Source: Holacanthus passer (lineage: Eukaryota > Chordata > Actinopteri > Pomacanthidae). From it: DNA of 64,000 nt. The notes under the pieces were generated by a model. That model was given only the letters and a program-made list of their open reading frames with translations. It was not told the DNA's origin and ran no database searches. The DNA lies in contig JAFREQ010000037.1 of assembly GCA_025331565.1 (NCBI GenBank), positions 2,542,001-2,606,000 of the forward strand, read 5' to 3'. Below, piece by piece: positions 60,599 to 64,000 of the stretch. The stretch's first letter is position 1, and the number at the start of each line of letters is the position of its first letter. Made by a program: the position numbers and the translations under genes.

Positions 60599-63500
60599 AT
60601 ACATGCGAGTGCTATACTCCCACCAGTGTGGTAGTGGCAAGGTAGAAAGAAAACAAGAAGGAGGGGAGAGAGAGAGAGAGACGATCTGCAGCCTTGGTTT
60701 GAAGCTCATATGTCGTAATGACGGGATCTTTAACACTCTAATTCACAGCAGCAAGTGTGTCTGCAATTACGTGCATCACGTGTATGTATTTCTATATTTG
60801 TGCCAGGATGTGTTTCTGCATCTATGTGTGTAATTATGTTGGTGTTGGCACTTCTCTCCCTTTTAACTCCAATCTGACGCTTGATGATGTTTCTGAATGC
60901 GTGTGCGGCTGCAAGTGTGCGCGGTAACACGCTTGCGACGGTGGTAATGTTTTTCCTCCTCTCTCAATCCAATGCCCAGCGGTGTTCCTGGCTGTGCAGC
61001 GCCGCAAAATTGGCCTGAGAGGTTTGGGAACATTTCCCCCTTACAAACAGGGGCAAATCAATAACGTCTCGGTTGAGGGAGCCACTCTCCATATGAAGGT
61101 GAGCTGACTCAGCAGTCCCAGCAGCCAAAGGGGGAAGAGAGAGGGGAGGGAGGTGGGGATGGAAATGATTGCTTTACAAGCGGTAAAATGCACGGCGGTG
61201 TTGAGAACCCTCTGCGGACGCCGCGCTACACGCCTTCTCAATCCTCTGGTGGAGGAGCGGGATGGAGGGGAGAGGAGAGGCGCACACACATGGCTTGTAA
61301 ATACAATAGGCTGCTCTCTCTTGAGCTGCGAGTGCAATCGAGCTCTATTGGTTTCTCTTTTTCTTACTCATACTTGCTCTCTGTCAATCTCCTCCAATGC
61401 AGTAACCTGGCAAGCCCTGATTTAGCCTTTGCCAAGTCAATCACAGCTCTTACAGTAGCACGACGGAGCCAGAGACTGTAGGAATATTCCTATCTTTTTT
61501 TCATTCTTCCAGGACTCAGCAGCTATCAATGCGCTGATTAAATGCGGGAATTCGCTAATTACAGGGTGATCGGGCAGGAGGACGGGTGAGGAGAGGGTGG
61601 ACGTCGCAGGGGGCTCCGGCGTCCTTCAGGCGCGGCAGGGGATGTGCAGCGGCAGCAGTTGTTGGCAGCGGAGAGGAGAACACTGTATTATCTCTCATTA
61701 GACGTCCTGAAGGGTTGAATCATCTCTCAACATCACCTACAAGTCCCATCGATTTTCTTCCCTTGCTTTGTTTCTCGTGCCCTCGTTCAAGCTTCAGTTC
61801 TATTGCAGATTATGCAAGAAATGCTGTATGTAACTGTGGGCGTATGTGTATGGGCATTCTTGACTAAAACATCCATTTTCAAATGTAAAAGTAGTCTATA
61901 TCCCTACTTATCTCGAATTCAGCGGTTAAAAGATCATACTGGTGATAACGTATGTTTTAGCCCTGCACTACAAATAACATTATTGCCAAGCACTTTCCAA
62001 AGCGCACCATAAGTTCACACTGATGCACATGCATTTACATCAATTCACTACAAAAAAAATCACAGAGCACTGAACCTTGCTTGAGATGGGTCATCCATCA
62101 CAGTGAAGATACTATTTTTTGGTCAAAGCCACGCCATCCTTGTGTGTGATAATGCAGTTGAGAGCGGGGAGCATTGAGAAAACTCTCCTCGTCGTCGTGA
62201 GTTCAAGGACACTCGACATCTGACATTTAAGGCTCAGCTGCTAAAAAAACGCTGCATTCACGAGATGCGGTGACAGAAAATCGAAGTCAGAGGAGAAACG
62301 AGCGGTGGACGTAGTGAAAAATACGACTTGGATTTGGCCATTTCGTGTATTAACAAGGCTGATGTTGAACTGGCGACATACCAACGGCCAGCATAAACCG
62401 CTGATCACGAGCACACTGTTGCCGGCGCATGCAGCTAACTAATAAAGAGAACCGGCTCCCATGTAAATATGGGAGAAGAGTTGGCACCTTAAGGATCTCA
62501 GATTTTAGGCTGATAGAATAATAGAGCGAAGCAGGAAAATCTATGAATGGATAGGAGTCCTGAGGCGTAGCTGAGAGCGAGTAATAAATGAAGGAGTAGG
62601 GCAGAGTGAGTGAGGTGGTAACTTTGACGAAAACTAAAGGCGATGAAATGTTCACTGTGATGGATTATTTATTTCAAGCAAAGTTGAAGCTTCTGAGTTG
62701 ATTTTCAGTCCTGAAATGAGTGGAAAACAATGGCACCCCAGAAGGAGGGAAATCAATCCCAAAACTTGAAGTGTGTCATGTTTTGTGAAAGCATACATGG
62801 GATTTGGAGCAAATGATCTAAAGCATGCAAACCGCGGGTATGAGTGTTTAAGCATGTGTTCCTGAAGGCTGTGCTGCAGCAGTGGGAATCCAATAGGAGG
62901 AATACATCTCTGGGGCTGAAGGTGAGCCGCTGTTTTCCTCTCCTGCAGTTGTGGGGGGTGGATGTGTGGCACTGTGCACACGGCGCTGCTGACAGTAAAT
63001 AAAACTTCTGGTATCAGGCTCCCACATCAGCACTGCGAGAATGGCAGCAGTTGCCATTTTGTCATCTAATACAGCGTGAGGAACAGAAGATATTAAAGAA
63101 CGCTCTCTGTGACAAGCTGAATGTGGCAACGCGTCCCTGTCCATCATTTGAATGAAATGTTAAATGACATGTGCATTGCAATATGTCAGAAAGTAATAGC
63201 CGACTGCCACATCTTCGCCGCATTCTGGTGTGGGTTAAAGCAGGTCTGCCGTGGTGCAGCGTAATAAAAAAGAAGGAATAACACCACACAAATGTGATAG
63301 TGTGAAAATACTTTGTGTATATTATATATATGAGATAAAAAAAAAAAAAAAAACACGCCATATAGCAAGCCTTCTAAATAAAGCATGAGCACTGTATCAC
63401 CGGCTTTTCACTCCATTCTGGGGTGATAAAATCAGGCAGCCCGGCTACAGCAAGTTGTTGACAGTGGGAGAAGACTTGGGTGCACATAGCCTTTATAGCA

Positions 63501-64000
63501 GCTGTCTGCTCCGCTGAGGGGCTAGATGAGCCAACCGAGGTGAATATATTACTCTCACTCAGTGAATGTCACAAATGCCATTTCCAACTGCTGAATGTCA
63601 GCGAGGCTGTTGGGGTGACTACTAACGCTGTGGAGCGCCATGACGTCTATATTCCCGCTGCTAACATCTCGTATCCCCGCTTTTTAAATATCAAACAAAA
63701 TCACATTTGCCATGAGCCAAACAAATATCAATACAGCCGGAAAGACTGAAGGCGACTGGTTGGTGTTTTCCTGCTGATTACTGCTGGAACTTTTGGGCAT
63801 CGACTACATGCAGCGCTTTTTCAAGTGAATGAGAAGCTTTGATATTGATTTTTTTTTTCCCTTCCAAACCGAGCACAAATAATATTAGACTAGGAATCTA
63901 ATGCTTTATTACAGTAAACAAACATTGCAGGAGCAGCTTTAGTCTGGGATGTTGTTTGGTGGTGGAGAAGTGGCCATTTTTAATGAGCAACCCCTACCTC
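60035..64000. other. Non-coding, simple repeats only
   Basis: No exon is supported. GC-richer patches at 61180-61270 and 61570-61680 contain several CpGs (GCGGACGCCGCGC, GGACGTCGCAGG, GGCGTCCTTCAGGCGCGGC) and could be remote leader-exon or enhancer candidates, with no direct evidence. A poly-A of 17 lies at 63337-63353. Confidence 0.45.
60551..60595 (+). repeat. (GT)n microsatellite, about 22 units
   Basis: GT run with one GC variant near its left end. Confidence 0.95.

Noticed and set aside
1..64000. CRISPR arrays, bacterial operons, tRNA or rRNA genes, riboswitches
   Set aside because: No regularly spaced repeats of that type, no clover-leaf genes beyond SINE-derived B-boxes, and no prokaryotic gene density. 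The window is vertebrate genomic DNA.

Overview
The window looks like a piece of a ray-finned fish genome, probably a percomorph teleost. Three things suggest this. Almost no long open reading frame is protein-like. Di- and trinucleotide microsatellites are dense, mostly (CA)n, (GT)n and (GA)n. The recognisable dispersed repeats resemble families common in teleosts: hAT-type non-autonomous elements, an L2-like LINE fragment, tRNA-derived SINEs, and a palindromic-ended MITE with termini close to CAAxCCxxATTCCAAAAAAG. The organism call rests on recalled repeat families and one exon, not on a search.

One protein-coding exon can be supported. It lies on the minus strand at about 26055-26366 and is bounded by a textbook 3' splice site (pyrimidine tract plus CAG) and a 5' splice site (AAG|GTAAGAG). 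It has 39 nt of 5'UTR with an in-frame stop, then an ATG and exactly 91 codons. The encoded N-terminus (MSRHHHRFERDYR... NRPGLLPLPVIPSLLPTPAT...) matches, from memory, the N-terminus of the BTB-Kelch protein KLHL29. Sequence left of 26055 is then the downstream intron (more than 26 kb, with no further coding exon seen). Sequence right of 26366 is the upstream intron, a leader exon, or flanking DNA. Human KLHL29 likewise has very long introns.

Layout. 1-8.2 kb: mostly unique AT-rich DNA with a 32-bp minisatellite. 8.2-15.7 kb: a repeat nest (MITE, decayed LINE reverse transcriptase, SINE, several dispersed repeats). 15.7-25.4 kb: largely unique. 25.5-26.04 kb: a purine-skewed block beside the exon. 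26.4-48 kb: unique DNA rich in microsatellites, with a short sequence module present at 31.36 kb and again at 35.12 kb. 49.1-50.27 kb: a complete 1170-bp hAT element with a perfect 8-bp target duplication, a degraded transposase first exon and a CTCF-like motif. 50.3-64 kb: mostly unique, plus a 582-bp hAT-like MITE at 59.45 kb whose relatives lie at 28.9, 38.2 and 40.4 kb.

No tRNA, rRNA, CRISPR array or bacterial-type operon is present. The points most worth following up are the duplicated CRE-like/CCATGGAGATGCCC module, the hAT element with its captured exon and CTCF-like site, and a 112-bp block that is nearly identical between two otherwise diverged MITE copies 32 kb apart.
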